From Mytilisepta virgata (lineage: Eukaryota > Mollusca > Bivalvia > Mytilida > Mytilidae): a stretch of DNA of 64,000 bases. Of the stretch, positions 22,921 through 34,185 are shown piece after piece. Each line of letters begins with the position of its first letter. Position 1 is the first letter of the stretch. Location: positions 68,060,314 through 68,124,313 of the forward strand of contig CM051521.1 of assembly GCA_028015205.1 (NCBI GenBank), in the 5' to 3' direction. The notes under the pieces were generated by a model. The model did no database searches. It worked only from the letters and a program-made list of their open reading frames with translations, and had not been told where the DNA came from. Position numbers and translations under genes: made by a program.

Positions 22921-23400
22921 TTTAATGGTATAAGTTAAATGTTAGAAAATGATTGGACTTCAAATTCGGTAATTAATCTTTGTACTGATAGCGCTGGTTG
23001 TTGTTCCAAAGGATGCGGTGTTTATCTTCAAGGTAAATGGGCTGATTTGCAATGACCAAAAAACTGGTCTAGTTCAGAAATATTGAAAAATATAATTTAT
23101 CTTGAAATGATTCCCATTGCTTTATCGATTTATTTGTGGGGAAGTTCATTGCATAAAAAGAAAATATTGTTCCATTCAGATAATCATTCAGTGGTTTACA
23201 TTTTAAATAGCAAAACTTCTAAATCATTAAGAGTTATGTCACTTGTCAGACACATTGTTTACTGGTCTTTCTTGGGTAATTTTCATATTAAAAGTAAATT
23301 TGTACCTGGTTTTATTAAAATATTAGCAGATGCAATTTCTCATGGAAATTTTCAGAAATTCAAGAATCTGGCGTCGACAGCAGACACATGCCGAACTTCA
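22921..23400 (+). pseudogene. Ngaro RNase H domain
   Basis: LCTDSAGCCSKGCGVYLQGK (first catalytic Asp), NIIYLEMIPIALSIYLWG (catalytic Glu), FHSDNHSVVYILN (second Asp) and FVPGFIKILADAISHGNF (the N-x-x-A-D-x-x-S-R region, here ADAISHG). This order matches RNase H of DIRS elements. One stop lies near 23,055. Confidence 0.82.
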
Positions 23401-24321
23401 ATTCCAGAGGAATTTTGGATCCTTTTAAATCAGAAGTTATGAAACTTTTGAAGGCTTCTTGTTCTCAAAACACTTGGAACACCGACTGGAACGGAGTTTT
23501 ATCTTTTGTAAATGTTAGATTAAGCCTAGGTTTACAAGATACATGGCCACCATCCATTTCAGATATTGTATATTATACTGCATATATGTCTCAGCATGGA
23601 TATGCCCCTGCTACAGTAAAAGTTTATTTATCTGGCTTGAGTCAGTATTTGAAACTTAAACGAATGTATGACTTAACAGATTCATTTATTTTACAGACGA
23701 TGCTTAAGTGTATGGAAAAATTGTATGCAGATTCACGTAAACCTATTACAATTGAATTATTGACGAAAATAGTTAATGCATTGCCATTTGTCTGTTCTTC
23801 CGTTTATGAAAGTACAATGTTCAGATCAGCCTTTTCTCTTTCCTTTTTTGTTTTTTTTAAGAGTTGGTGAAATCACGATTAACAAAAACACACGACATGT
23901 TATTACTAGATCTGATGTCAAATTTTCAAAAGACGCAAGTTTAGTTCCCGTTACAATTCCGTTTTATAAAACTGTCCAAACTGAATCGTCTACCACATTA
24001 AGTACACCTAAATTTCATCATGCATCTATATGTCCAGTGTTGTTGCTAAAAAATTATATTGCTATTAGACATACTGATAGTGGTCCATTTTATTGTCACT
24101 TTAACAAAAATGGCATTACTCGATATCAATTTACGCAGGTGCTTAAAAAAGCATTATTTTTCATTGGTTGTAATCCAAATGACTTTACTACGCATTCTTT
24201 TCGAATAGGGGCGGCTACATATTTTGCTATGAACGGAAAAACTGATGAAGATATCATGTTGAAAGGTCGTTGGAAATCATCATCGTTTAAACGTTATATT
24301 CGTATTGGATTAATAAACTAA
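23401..24321 (+). pseudogene. Ngaro tyrosine recombinase (integrase)
   Basis: The N-terminal SAM-like core (23,430-23,860: YTAYMSQHGYAPATVKVYLS) is followed by the catalytic domain. Box I Arg is in FLRVGEITIN, box II HxxR is in TTHSFRIGAATYFAMNG, and the nucleophile Tyr is in GRWKSSSFKRYIR. All R-H-R-Y residues are present. The frame breaks only once, inside a T8 run at about 23,850-23,858, just before the box I Arg. One missing base would restore it, so the break could be a sequencing indel. The recombinase integrates the circular DNA form without making a target-site duplication. Confidence 0.88.
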
Positions 24322-24335
24322 CTGTATTTATAATT

Positions 24336-24872
24336 TCAGTATGGTTTAATGATATATGGATTGTAGAATCACCCGTCATTTGTAAAGCACGATCACATGT
24401 TGAGAAAAGACCTACAGGTAGTAATTTAGGTATACATAACTGTTATTTACGTTGGGTTGGCATGCCAGGGATGACTTGGAATAATGTTGTCAGCATTATA
24501 CATAGTTTGATCAATTTTTGTGATATTCCTAGAGTTGTGCTCTTACATTATGGTGGAAATGACATAGGAAATGTACCTTGTAGAGCTTTGTTGTACCATA
24601 TGAAATTTACAATGGCTATTTTATCTAGAATGCTTTCTGGTTGCTCCCTTATTTGGTCAAACATTTTACCTCGATCCTCATTGCGCTATTCTGAAAATGA
24701 TCACGCAATGGAAGTGACTCGAAAGCGTATCAACAGAAGAGTAAGATCATATATACTTAAACACGGGGGCTACGTTATCAGGTATCCAGATTTTGATGAT
24801 CGTCATTCTGGTTTATTTTATAAAAATGGAGTACATCTATCATTCATTGGTAATGACATTTTTTTAAATTAA
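24336..24872 (+). CDS. SGNH/GDSL-like hydrolase ORF of Ngaro element (degenerate active site)
   Basis: The open frame runs from about 24,336 (no ATG until 24,462) to a TAA at 24,870-24,872. Block I reads IWIVESPVI where relatives have a G-S pair. Block III is intact as HYGGNDIG (GxND). Block V reads KNGVHLSF, with Asn where D-G-V-H is usual. An AG preceded by TATTTATAATTTCAG (ends 24,341) could be a splice acceptor that adds this ORF to an upstream leader. SGNH ORFs are known in Ngaro elements; their function is not settled. The altered block I and block V suggest loss of esterase activity. Confidence 0.75.
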   Translation, partial: SVWFNDIWIVESPVICKARSHVEKRPTGSNLGIHNCYLRWVGMPGMTWNNVVSIIHSLINFCDIPRVVLLHYGGNDIGNVPCRALLYHMKFTMAILSRMLSGCSLIWSNILPRSSLRYSENDHAMEVTRKRINRRVRSYILKHGGYVIRYPDFDDRHSGLFYKNGVHLSFIGNDIFLN

Positions 24873-25275
24873 ATTCAGTCAGGCTTTGAAACTTCATTGC
24901 ATATCCATACTACTTTGTGTATCCCCATGATTAGATTTTTTTGTATCAAATGATTGCCATGACAATTCAACAGCTAAAACTTTATTACTTCTTGTTATTT
25001 ATACTATCACAAATTATCAAAACACATTAAGGTTTTTGGTTCATGAATGGTACGCATCAACGATCCAACATCTAATTGATTACATACAGTATTATTATGA
25101 TCGTTATCGTTAGGCAAATCCGGTTTCATAATTTCACATTCTGTATATTCAATAATTAAAAATTATTGGTTTGAGGGACGAGGATGACCCAACATGTTTG
25201 GTGGGGGTGTTAGGTTTTTATCAATCTGCTTGTCCTATCATGGGGAATGTTATGATATTGTAAAATAAAAATAAA
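24873..25275. other. 3' flank of YR element
   Basis: AT-rich. It may include the 3' split repeats of the Ngaro element, but no repeat pair was recognised. Confidence 0.35.
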
Positions 25276-26046
25276 TAACAATCCAAAGATACCAATATTA
25301 GATATAGTAAATTTATACTATGCTGTAAACGACGTATTTCAAGGAGTTACCTCTCAGCAGCATTAAAACCGAAACATTTGGAAGACCAAAAATCAAACTT
25401 ATATTAAACAAGAAGTACTCAACCAAAAATACCGAAATAGGAAGCCAAATTTCAGCTAAGGAGATCTACCATGTGCAATACAAGAAATGCACCATTAGTA
25501 TTTCTATTATTTTTTAACTTTGCTAAATACTGGTAATTTCTGCAACAAATCAATGAATAATCATGTCAGACCAGTCTGACGACTGGGTTGGCGAATACCC
25601 TCGGGACCTAGGGTTGACCAGCAGAGGCATCATCCCAGGAGTTTCAAAATAACAATCCAAAGAAACCAATATTAGATATAGTAAATGTATACAATGTTGT
25701 ATACGACGCATTTCAAGGAGTTACCTCTCATCAGCAGCATTAAAACCGAAACATTTGGAAGACCAAAAACCAAACTTATATTAAACAAGAAGTACTCAAC
25801 CAAAAATACCGAAATAGGAAGCCAAATTTCAGCTAAGGAGATCTACCATGTGCAATACAAGGAATGAACCCTTAGTATTTGTATTATTTTTGAATTTTGC
25901 TAAATACTGGTAATTTCTGTAACAAATCAATGAATGATCATGTCAGAAAAGTCTGACGACTGGGTTGGCGAATACCCTCGGGGACCGAGGGTCCACCAGG
26001 AGAGGCATCATCCCAGGAGTTTCAAAATAACAATCCAAAGATACTA
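25276..26046. repeat. ~373-bp tandem duplication, two copies plus start of a third
   Basis: AACAATCCAAAGATACCAAT begins at 25,276, again at 25,649 (one mismatch), and a short third start lies at 26,028. Copies share CAAGAAGTACTCAACCAAAA and CTGACGACTGGGTTGGCGAA and look about 95% identical by eye. No coding motif was recognised. The short open frame at 25,685-25,867 is not supported. Confidence 0.88.
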
Positions 26047-26091
26047 ATATTTAAATTATTATATTTATTTATCTTGGCCTAATTTGTTTTC

Positions 26092-26667
26092 TGTGGCCTT
26101 ATAACATGTCTAATATGCTTACATAATACTTATAGTTGTTTACTAAACAATGTTTTAACTGTGCTGTTTAGAAATCACTGGAACAATCATAGATACTGAT
26201 GGAATGATTAGAACTTTCTATTTGACTTGCATAATAATTCTGGAATGATCATAATATACGATGTGTAATTCAAACTTCTACCGTATTCTAGAAGTTTCTG
26301 TTCTACAGTTTCTACGAGTTTGCCTTTTACAGTCTTCTAGAGATTTCCGTGACAACTATATATATATACGGACTCTAAAGTTAGACTTTCAGATTAGACA
26401 TTAACATTCTTGTGTTCTCAGATGTTGGATTGACACTTTTATTTACGTTAACTACATGATACTAGATTCTGACTTATTGGACATAATATTCTGTTTGGAT
26501 TCCCGAAACAGTGACGAGAAGAATTCCGGATAAAGAAAAGACAACAGGATCGGACATATATTTTAACAGTTAAGTTGACATTTCAATTTGTATAATATTT
26601 CTTGTAAACTTGTGTATAATAAATCTTGTTAAATTTTATTATTGATTTGTGTCTTTTGTTGGCTACA
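26092..26667 (+). repeat. possible solo LTR with heat-shock-element-like promoter
   Basis: Ends are TGTGGCC and GGCTACA, a near-perfect short inverted repeat typical of LTR termini (TG...CA). Inside lie TTCTAGAAGTTTC (26,286-26,298; TTCnnGAAnnTTC), a TATA run at 26,357-26,368 and an AATAAA-like signal (ATAAATCTTG, ~26,619). Flanking 4-5 bp do not match, so a target-site duplication is not confirmed. Confidence 0.4.
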
Positions 26668-26796
26668 ATTTAAAGGTGATTTCTGGCCGTAAAACTTTCG
26701 AAACTCCAATTAATGATGTTTGAGTGGGAAGATAATGACAGCCTGATTCCGGTTTTCTTTTAAAGACAAATGTCTTCAGACGTCTTACAGGATCTT

Positions 26797-26832
26797 GTAT
26801 GTACGTGCAAAGGCAAATTTGCACGTACATAC
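26797..26832. repeat. perfect 15-bp stem-loop
   Basis: GTATGTACGTGCAAA and its exact complement are separated by six bases. Too short for an element; it could be a terminator-like hairpin or a palindrome remnant. Confidence 0.7.
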
Positions 26833-28040
26833 GTTACAATAATTGTGTCTTATTTGAACAGAACCTTTCTTGTACCGACCTTTGTCTTGTTCAAGGAAAA
26901 TATATGCGTAAATATCACACAGTCTCAGGATAACAATGATATCGATACAAAGCGCCCGTAAAGATATTCCAAAGAGTAATGTTATCTGCTTGCAGATAAT
27001 AATTTGACTATACCATGTATACTGGAACGTTAAATGGGAAAAGAATCAAACAAATGTTATAGTTCTAGTGGGTCCCCATTGAGTATTTTTAGGTAAAATT
27101 TCATGTCCCACTCTACATTTTCCCTGTCAAATTCCATGAAAACCAAGAAACAACAACAAAATGACTGAACCATTGACATCAAGGCACACGACATAGCTTT
27201 TTAGGTACTGAATTACCTACCTTAGTAATTCCTAGATTCTATCGGTATCATTTCAAAAAATGAACAATGTATTTTTGTCAAGAAATGTGATGTTTTATAA
27301 AAGTGAAGGTCATCTTAACCTTTGTAGTTGGAAAATATGAAAAAGAGACATGTTGACAAAAGTATTAATTTCGCGGTTTTTTCACACTGCCATCAACATA
27401 TTTTTTATGTTATATTAATCCCTAAATGCAAAGTGAAAAGTATAAAGTAAAAAATTATTCTTCTTTTTACACCAGTGTCAAAGGGAATTAAATTAATACC
27501 TATCATGAGATTTTTTTCATTTTTAGGATGGTGTCCTTTAACACTGAATTTGTTAATGTGACTATCTCTGATTTTTATTTGAATAATACAGTTTCCTCCT
27601 TTCATTGGTATATAATTTAGGTGTATATTATTTGGGTACATTAAATCCTAAAAAGTTGACTCCGACCGCCCGACTACTATGGATACCAATAATAATACAA
27701 CTGCATGCCACAGAACAGACTGCGGTATCCCCCAAAATATGAATGTATATCGAAATATGTATACATGTATATATTGTAAATAATAATAAATAATATAATA
27801 CATCAAAATATTATATTAAAACGAAATGAAGGATAAAACACTACTCCCGGTTAACCTTAAAAATATAAGCTATAAAGACTGAGTGTGGTTATTTTTGCTA
27901 CTCGGCGCATTTTTCAATTATATATATACTTTACGTGCATAGTTAGCTTTGTAACTTTCGTACTAGATGTCTTTTTATACTGTAACTTTATGGTGAATGG
28001 TTTCTGTACTGGCCTCATAACGTTTTTTTTTTATTTAAAC
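26833..28040. other. non-coding, expected to hold the missing last exon(s) of the Kazal gene
   Basis: The minus-strand Kazal gene must continue below 28,045. I could not find a convincing acceptor followed by the final Kazal cysteine in this stretch. Otherwise AT-rich, with no other gene. Confidence 0.4.
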
Positions 28041-28044
28041 TTAC

Positions 28045-28792
28045 TTGCACATTTCTTGAACCAATTTACATCTGTTTTGGTAAGTGTTCCCATCACTACC
28101 ACAAACTTCTCTTTTGTAATCCGAGCATGTCTTGTTCTGTCTCTTCTTGCAGTACTGACTTCTGGCTTCCGAATGACTGTTCGATCCTCTAGTGAATGGT
28201 TTTCCTCTTTGCGCAGGTCCTTCTGTTTTGTGCATTCCTCTTTGCCATTTTATTCGATTTTCATTTTTCAGTTCATGTTCTTTTCTATTCAACATTCTGT
28301 TTCCAAATTGTTTCTTATGTCCCATTTCTTTTTTATATCCAAACACGTTACGAAGATGCTTTCTGCCGAAAGATTTCTCCGTATTGCCGAAATCTTTTAT
28401 GTGTAGACGTCTCTTTGGAAAGCGTTCCTTCAAATAGTTAAAGTCGTTTCTTCCTAAAAACTTTCTCCCTGCATGCGTATCATCAAATCTGTGCATTTTT
28501 CTCTTTTGATGTTTCTCTCGAGCTGGTTTATGTTTGATATTTTCAAATTTTTCGTAACTTTTTCGGTCGTCTTTTTTGGCATGGTGATTTTTCTTTTGTT
28601 CGTTCTTACTTTCATGTGTATGGGTCCATTTGATGTCGGGATGACTAAATTTTCTCCACTGGTCTAGATGCTTTAGAAAACGTTTCTGACCATCTTTCGG
28701 AGATGGTGGGGAGCGAACATCATGTATCCTGTGATGGGCTGATTTCTTTTTGTGGTCATGTTTCTTTTTTGTCCTTATTTCAGCAGAAGCTA
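28045..28792 (-). CDS. secreted basic protein with Kazal domain, exon 2
   Basis: A splice acceptor TTTATTTCTATTTCAG precedes position 28,792. The exon starts TA GCT TCT GCT GAA and joins exon 1 (34,931-34,883) in phase 1, completing a signal peptide that ends VASA before Glu. It encodes about 250 residues: a long Lys/Arg/His-rich, probably disordered region (KKKHDHKKKSAHHRIHD), then a Kazal domain with five of six cysteines (QNKTCSDYKREVCGSDGNTY, NRCKLVQEMC). The apparent stop overlaps a GTAAGT donor at 28,044-28,039, so translation does not end there. The sixth cysteine should be in the next exon. Kazal domains inhibit serine proteases. The basic chain could bind nucleic acid, mineral or matrix, but that is inference. 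Confidence 0.82.
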
Positions 28793-30362
28793 CTGAAATA
28801 GAAATAAAATACATTAACAAAATTGCAGTAACTGATCTCACTGTGACCAACAAGTTTGCTATCCGTACTTCTCAATGGATCTAATTGGTCGTAAGAAAAT
28901 TCAATAGATGAAATTTTATTCCTCGATTCTTTCAATAGAATGAGATAGCGTTAATGCCAGTCCAGCTCATTACAATTTTTCTCGAAATTAGTCGCGAATT
29001 GTCGTTGTACTGCAGATAAACCGTTTGCGCACACAAAAGTCATGCATTCAATCTGTATTTCCACCAGAACTTAAGCTAAATCTTAGTATAGCAAACACAC
29101 AACAGACTTCCGTTCCTTATTCACACTTACTGTTATTGAGTCGGTCAGTAAACAACGATAGTCCTTGCTATGTATAAAAAGGTAGGGTGACGCTTTTGCC
29201 TTAATTATTCATTTTGAATGTGTAAGTGGTTTACGCGAAAACTTTTTAGAAAACTATCGTGATAATATACCAAAGAAAACTGTAGACTTCGTCTTTAATG
29301 GGAAATTGAAAAATCTGAAATGAAAACCGAAAACCTGGTATTGAATATATGCGTGTTTTTTGGGGGGTTTTCTTTAGGATGTTGATTTTATGGCTTTGAA
29401 ATATTACTTCTTTTTAATATCTCGCGATTTAATATGTCCATAAATTGTTTCCATTATTTTTCACATTACAACGTTTTGTTCACGGGTGTACCTAATGAAG
29501 ATTATTTAGAACAACAAAAGGAATTTGGTCTCTGAACTTATTTTACTACCATCAAGGCGATACAAATGCCGGTGGGCTTCATGTTAACGATGTTATGAGG
29601 CGTCAATTGTTATTGTTTCGGGTGTAACATGATTTTATATAATTTTGTTGTAATTTCAGTTGATGAAGAAGTAGGACAATTTTTCCCTGTATATATATCT
29701 CTGCTAATTCTAAAAAAATTATATTTACCAATTTCTTTCGTAAATAATGATCCACAATGTATTTGAACTGAAATTTAATACTTCATAATTCAATAACTGA
29801 AAATGGACCTAGGGGTGAAAACAAATCGTGAGAAAATGGCCCTACTCCTTTTTAAATTCACTGAATTGAATGTAGGCTTTCCAGTCCTTCAGTCAAAGTT
29901 AATATTACCTGGAATATGGAACAACTGTTTCGGCCGGAATGTTTCTATTGCTCACAACGTTTTCACAATCTTTTGGTTTTCCAAAATTTTGGCCACAAGT
30001 GGACGTGATGATGGTTAATGCAGAAACATGCATCGCACTTAAGGAATTTGGTATCAGAATTTGTTTTATTTGAAAACATGGTGATTAAGTAAGTTACGAC
30101 AACCAACATCCTCAGGTGCTAGCATTTCGATACTGCCCCGAAATTGATAACTGGAATTTAACGTTACAAAGTAGTTAAATTTTGTCAAAACTAAAGAGTA
30201 TCTCCCTCGTGCATAGCTCTGTCCTTAGATGGTTTTGGCTTTACCCTTTTGGTCATCTGGCATTTTTTAATTGATCTTCAACTCTTTGATTGTTGTTTTG
30301 GTTTTCAATACTGTAGGCATTGAGCACACCTAATGAACTGTAAATCGACGGACTGTGCACAT

Positions 30363-30461
30363 GTTGTGCATCAAAACTGGTATTAAAGAATTTTTTGTGC
30401 ATCAAAACTGGTATTAAAGAATTTTTTGTGCATCAAAACTGGTATTAAAGAATTTTTGTTT
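30363..30461. repeat. three-copy 35-bp tandem repeat
   Basis: TGTGCATCAAAACTGGTATT followed by AAAGAATTTTTT occurs three times head to tail with almost no divergence, indicating recent expansion. Confidence 0.9.
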
Positions 30462-31639
30462 TGCATTGGGTCTTACAAGATTTCAATCAAAGAAAACGAT
30501 GACGAAGCCAGAAAATCTACATGACATTTAAACATATAGACATATTTCTTAATTGTGACTACGTGCTTTAAGTATACTGGGTTAAACCCATTCCGGTGGT
30601 CAAAATGATAATCATTATACCAAAGTGCCGGTCGAACTACATGGAACAAATATGATTGTGATAAATAAAATTCAGATATTTAGCTCTTCAATGATGCATA
30701 ATATGTTACCCGTTTGTCTAGTTTTAACAGTTTAATAAATGATTGAAAATCGGTGATCACCATCCGCCATTGTTTTTCTTATTAACCTCTTTCCGGTGCA
30801 AAGATTAAATATAATATGGAGGCAACTAGTGTCGTAGTGTACATTTTCGTATATTTTCAAAGGACAAATTTTTCCCACGCTCGGCAACTAATTGTTAAAG
30901 TCTTTCGTTTCGGTAATCTTTTCTTTTGTTCTATTTGTTATTTTGATAATTTGTGCTTATTGTATGTTCGTGATTAAATGTAATTATATATATAAGTGCT
31001 AATCCTAATCCGGATGTTTTTAAAATTTAGATAATAGGAATATGTTATCACATGTATAATTCTCTATTTGTGAAAATTAAGATTACGTTTATTCAAATTG
31101 CCATGGACATTTAGTTTAATCCCCCAAGTTGTATAAAAAGATAGACTGGGTTTTAAGTAGGAGAATCGGATACCGATTAGTGAAGTAAACGGACACCGTT
31201 TGACCACAGAAATTTTGGATTACCAAATTGTGAATTTAATGGACAGTTTACCATTAGTGACAATACTGTATATTGTAAAAACTTTACTTTATTCTTTTGA
31301 ATTTTTGTCATTTTAACATAGAACAATTTAAACTTTTCGTTTGACTTAAGTTTTATTCGCTAGTTCCCCAGCGTAGTGACGAAGAAAATTGTTTTATCTT
31401 ATTAAAAAAAATGTTTTTACTACTTTTTGTGGAAATCATTTTAAATAATTTTATTTTGATGTCAATAGTGGAAAAAATATGTCACAAATTTTCACTTTTT
31501 GAAACATTAGTTTAACTAAATAAATAGAAAAATTACATTAATATTAAACAGTTCTTGTTTTTGTATTTGAATCAGAATAACAGTTTCTGTGTACTGGACA
31601 GTTTACTGTTCTTTAAGAAAAGAACGTATCCCCTCTCTG

Positions 31640-33575
31640 CAAGACTCTAACAGCACTACAGAATTGGAGATGTGTCCAGTGACGGCAGTTATCATTGTCA
31701 CACTGTGCCAATTTGACAAACGCAATTCATGCTAGTTGTCTGATCTCTGAGGGAGATTTCTTGTTACAAACGCAGCAAGTTTCACCGTCGTCATCATCGG
31801 TTAGATCACTGTCACTTAATGAATTATCAAGACATATTGATCCTCCTTTATTCTTGTTTAAACCAGATGTACCAAGACCTGCATTAACATCATCCTCTGA
31901 TAATTTCATCTTTTTTTCAGTTTTTTCCATCCCAATTGAACTTTTTCTTTTTACAGGTGCCCTCTTTTTAGTACATGTATCTTTTCCTGCTTTGTTTTGG
32001 TGTTTAGTTACATTATCAACTGCCTTAGGCTCTGATTTTTTATAGGGTGGTTTAAATGTTCCTTTCTTTTTTGACTGATTCAGATGATCCATGTTTTTCT
32101 TTTTTCCTAAATGTCCTGTGATTGTAAAGTGTCTCCTTTTCTTTTCTGTCTTTTCAACTGAGACAACAGACCTTTTTAGCAGGAATCCGGATGGAGAACT
32201 GTTTACTGTACATGTGTTTATGTTTGAAGAGTTGTTTGATGTGTTCAATTCAATTATAGGTTCTGCAGTAAATATTTGGATGTCATCAGAGTACCTGTTT
32301 TCAGAAGGAACTAGGCTAAGCAAAGGTTGGCTATTTGATTCATCATGATCCGATGAGATGTCATGTTCCTTTTGAGCTGATGATGAGACTTCGAATTGTT
32401 GTATTGTCAGAGGATAAATAAAGGATATATCCCACTTTTCCTGAAAGATGACGTCAGGTTCTGTGCTGATAGACCTTTCTGGTAGGATGAACATGACATC
32501 TGTCCAATATTATATCTTGTAATTTTACATCCAGGGTTTTTACGCATGAACAACTGTGCCTCTCTGTTGTAACAAGCCTTTAATGGTCCAAAACACCCTA
32601 TATCTAGTGGCTGTAAAATGTGGCTACAGTGTGGTGGAAGTATGAAAAGGATGATATTCTTCGATTCAGCCCAATCTTGTAAAGTTAAACTCACATGGGA
32701 GCGTTGGCCATCAAACAATATAAGTAGAGGAGTGCCAGAGATATCATGACATACTTGAGGAAGTGCTTTTCAAGGTAAGTTTTGAATATGTCACTGTTTG
32801 ACCATCCAGACTTAGAGCATTGGCCATCAGAACCAGGCGGAGTCCCGTCAAGAAGAAGAGCCCTGTCAAATTTAACACCAGGAAATATGTAATAAGGTGG
32901 AACAGCATTACCAATTGCATTGCCAGCAACAATTATAGTTACAATTTGAAGACCTTAGAGATGTGACAGACTGGGGCTTAACAACAATGTCGTGAACTAT
33001 TTTCCCTGGGCTGTGTTCAGTTTGCAGAGCACACGCCATATTGAATATTTTGTGTGGCTGTTCATGCAGGTTGTTTTTGGTCATAATAGTGCCCAGCTCT
33101 TTGTAATAATTGGCAAGTGTCTCCTTTGATGCACATCTAGCTCTCTGCATGGACAATTTCTGCGGTTTACTGATTGTTAAATTTGGCCATCTTTTCATAA
33201 AGGAGTAGTACCATTTATTACTTAATAAATCCTCCTGGGGTTTTCTTTTGCCCATAAACACGGCTAAATCAGTTGCTATATAAATTACATCTATTCTGGA
33301 ATAACCATAACCAATACTGGCCATATGTGCAATGTGATCCACCATTTTTTTTCTGTACCCTCATCAAACAGGTAATTGGAGCATCTCCCATCCACAGAAA
33401 CCAAATCAAGTGTCCTATCTCTAGGAGTGCTTTCCGGAATACCATAGTTTTTTGCAGCTTTGTAGACAGACATTCCATTTTGGACAGCATCATATGCATA
33501 TTTCAAAGCATTTGGGTCGTATTGCATTTTCTTCATTGTGAAGATATCTGTAAAAAAATGAACACTCATAAACAT
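31640..33575 (-). pseudogene. pogo/Tigger-like transposase with C-terminal PHD-like finger
   Basis: N-terminal Psq/CENP-B HTH: NGMSVYKAAKNYGIPESTPR. A second HTH_Tnp CENP-B region follows (VFMGKRKPQEDLLSNKWYYS; MKRWPNLTISKPQKLS). The DDE core spans 32,932-32,407. It includes MFDGQRSHVSL with the second Asp, the segment IILFILPPHCSHILQPLDIG with the third Asp, and CFGPLK. The C-terminal third (32494-31640) is Ser/Lys-rich and ends in a Cys/His cluster (CCVCNKKSPSEI, then AQCDNDNCRHWTHLQFC) of PHD-finger shape. At least four frameshifts or stops are present (near 33,400, 33,300, 32,930, 32,720, 32,450 and a TAG-type stop near 31,720). Transposition activity is lost. Confidence 0.88.
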
Positions 33576-33599
33576 TTAAAAATTATCAGTAAAATCTAA

Positions 33600-34185
33600 A
33601 ATCTGCTCTGAAAAAATATTATCATTTTTTTTTTACTCTAATATAAAGCTGCAATTATTTTATTTATTAAAGCACATTTTTTTATAATCATTTTGCAAGC
33701 ATTTTGTCCTTTAATCACAGTAATCTGTTCTTCATATTCATTTTTATTCATTCTTATTAAATTCAATCAACATGAAGTTTTCAAAAACATAATAAAAAGA
33801 TTAGTCGCTTTTTCTAAAATAAAGTGTAAAAGTGTTCATTTTTGTTAATTAGGCTTTCCATAGATTTTTCAGAGTCATAAGGAGGCTTTATCGTCACGCG
33901 ACTGTTGTTTGGGACGCCTTATAAATGGCAGACGATAAATCAATATCAATAGATTGATTTTGGACCATTATTCAATATTTTTAGATGGCTTGAAATTTCA
34001 TGGCATATCAATGATTTTGGAATGGTGGAAAATACACTATCATGAGCTAATAAATATATTTTACCTGTTTGGCGTATTTACATTTGTTGACATACAGCGA
34101 TGAACCAGTTGTCTGTAACCTCTGACCCTTCCGCGCGCATTTAGTTCAACGAAAACCCGCAATTTAACATTACACCGGAATCAGG
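33600..34185. other. non-coding 5' part of Tigger element/intron
   Basis: AT-rich, no coding region. Includes a short run rich in CCGG near the proposed TIR. Confidence 0.4.

Larger units (their letters stand above)
20781..24872 (+). mobile_element. DIRS-order, Ngaro-type tyrosine-recombinase retrotransposon
   Basis: Order on the plus strand: Gag-like ORF with zinc finger, RT, RNase H, tyrosine recombinase, then an SGNH-hydrolase-like ORF. RT plus a tyrosine recombinase in place of an integrase defines DIRS-order elements. A downstream hydrolase ORF is characteristic of the Ngaro group. Frames are broken several times. Terminal split repeats were not resolved by eye, so the outer limits are those of the coding regions. 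Confidence 0.85.

Noticed and set aside
26770..26961. 63-codon frame with CTCKGK
   Set aside because: Contains the stem-loop palindrome and no domain; considered as a Kazal exon but it is on the wrong strand.
27885..28667. Plus-strand open frames opposite the Kazal exon
   Set aside because: Shadows of the minus-strand exon; hydrophobic composition comes from complementing Lys/Arg codons.
31127..31400. Possible second LTR-like stretch (TATAAAAAG, then AGTGACGAAGA)
   Set aside because: Resembles the 26.1-26.7 kb sequence in one short word only; no TG/CA ends or duplication could be set, and it lies inside the Tigger element's non-coding part.
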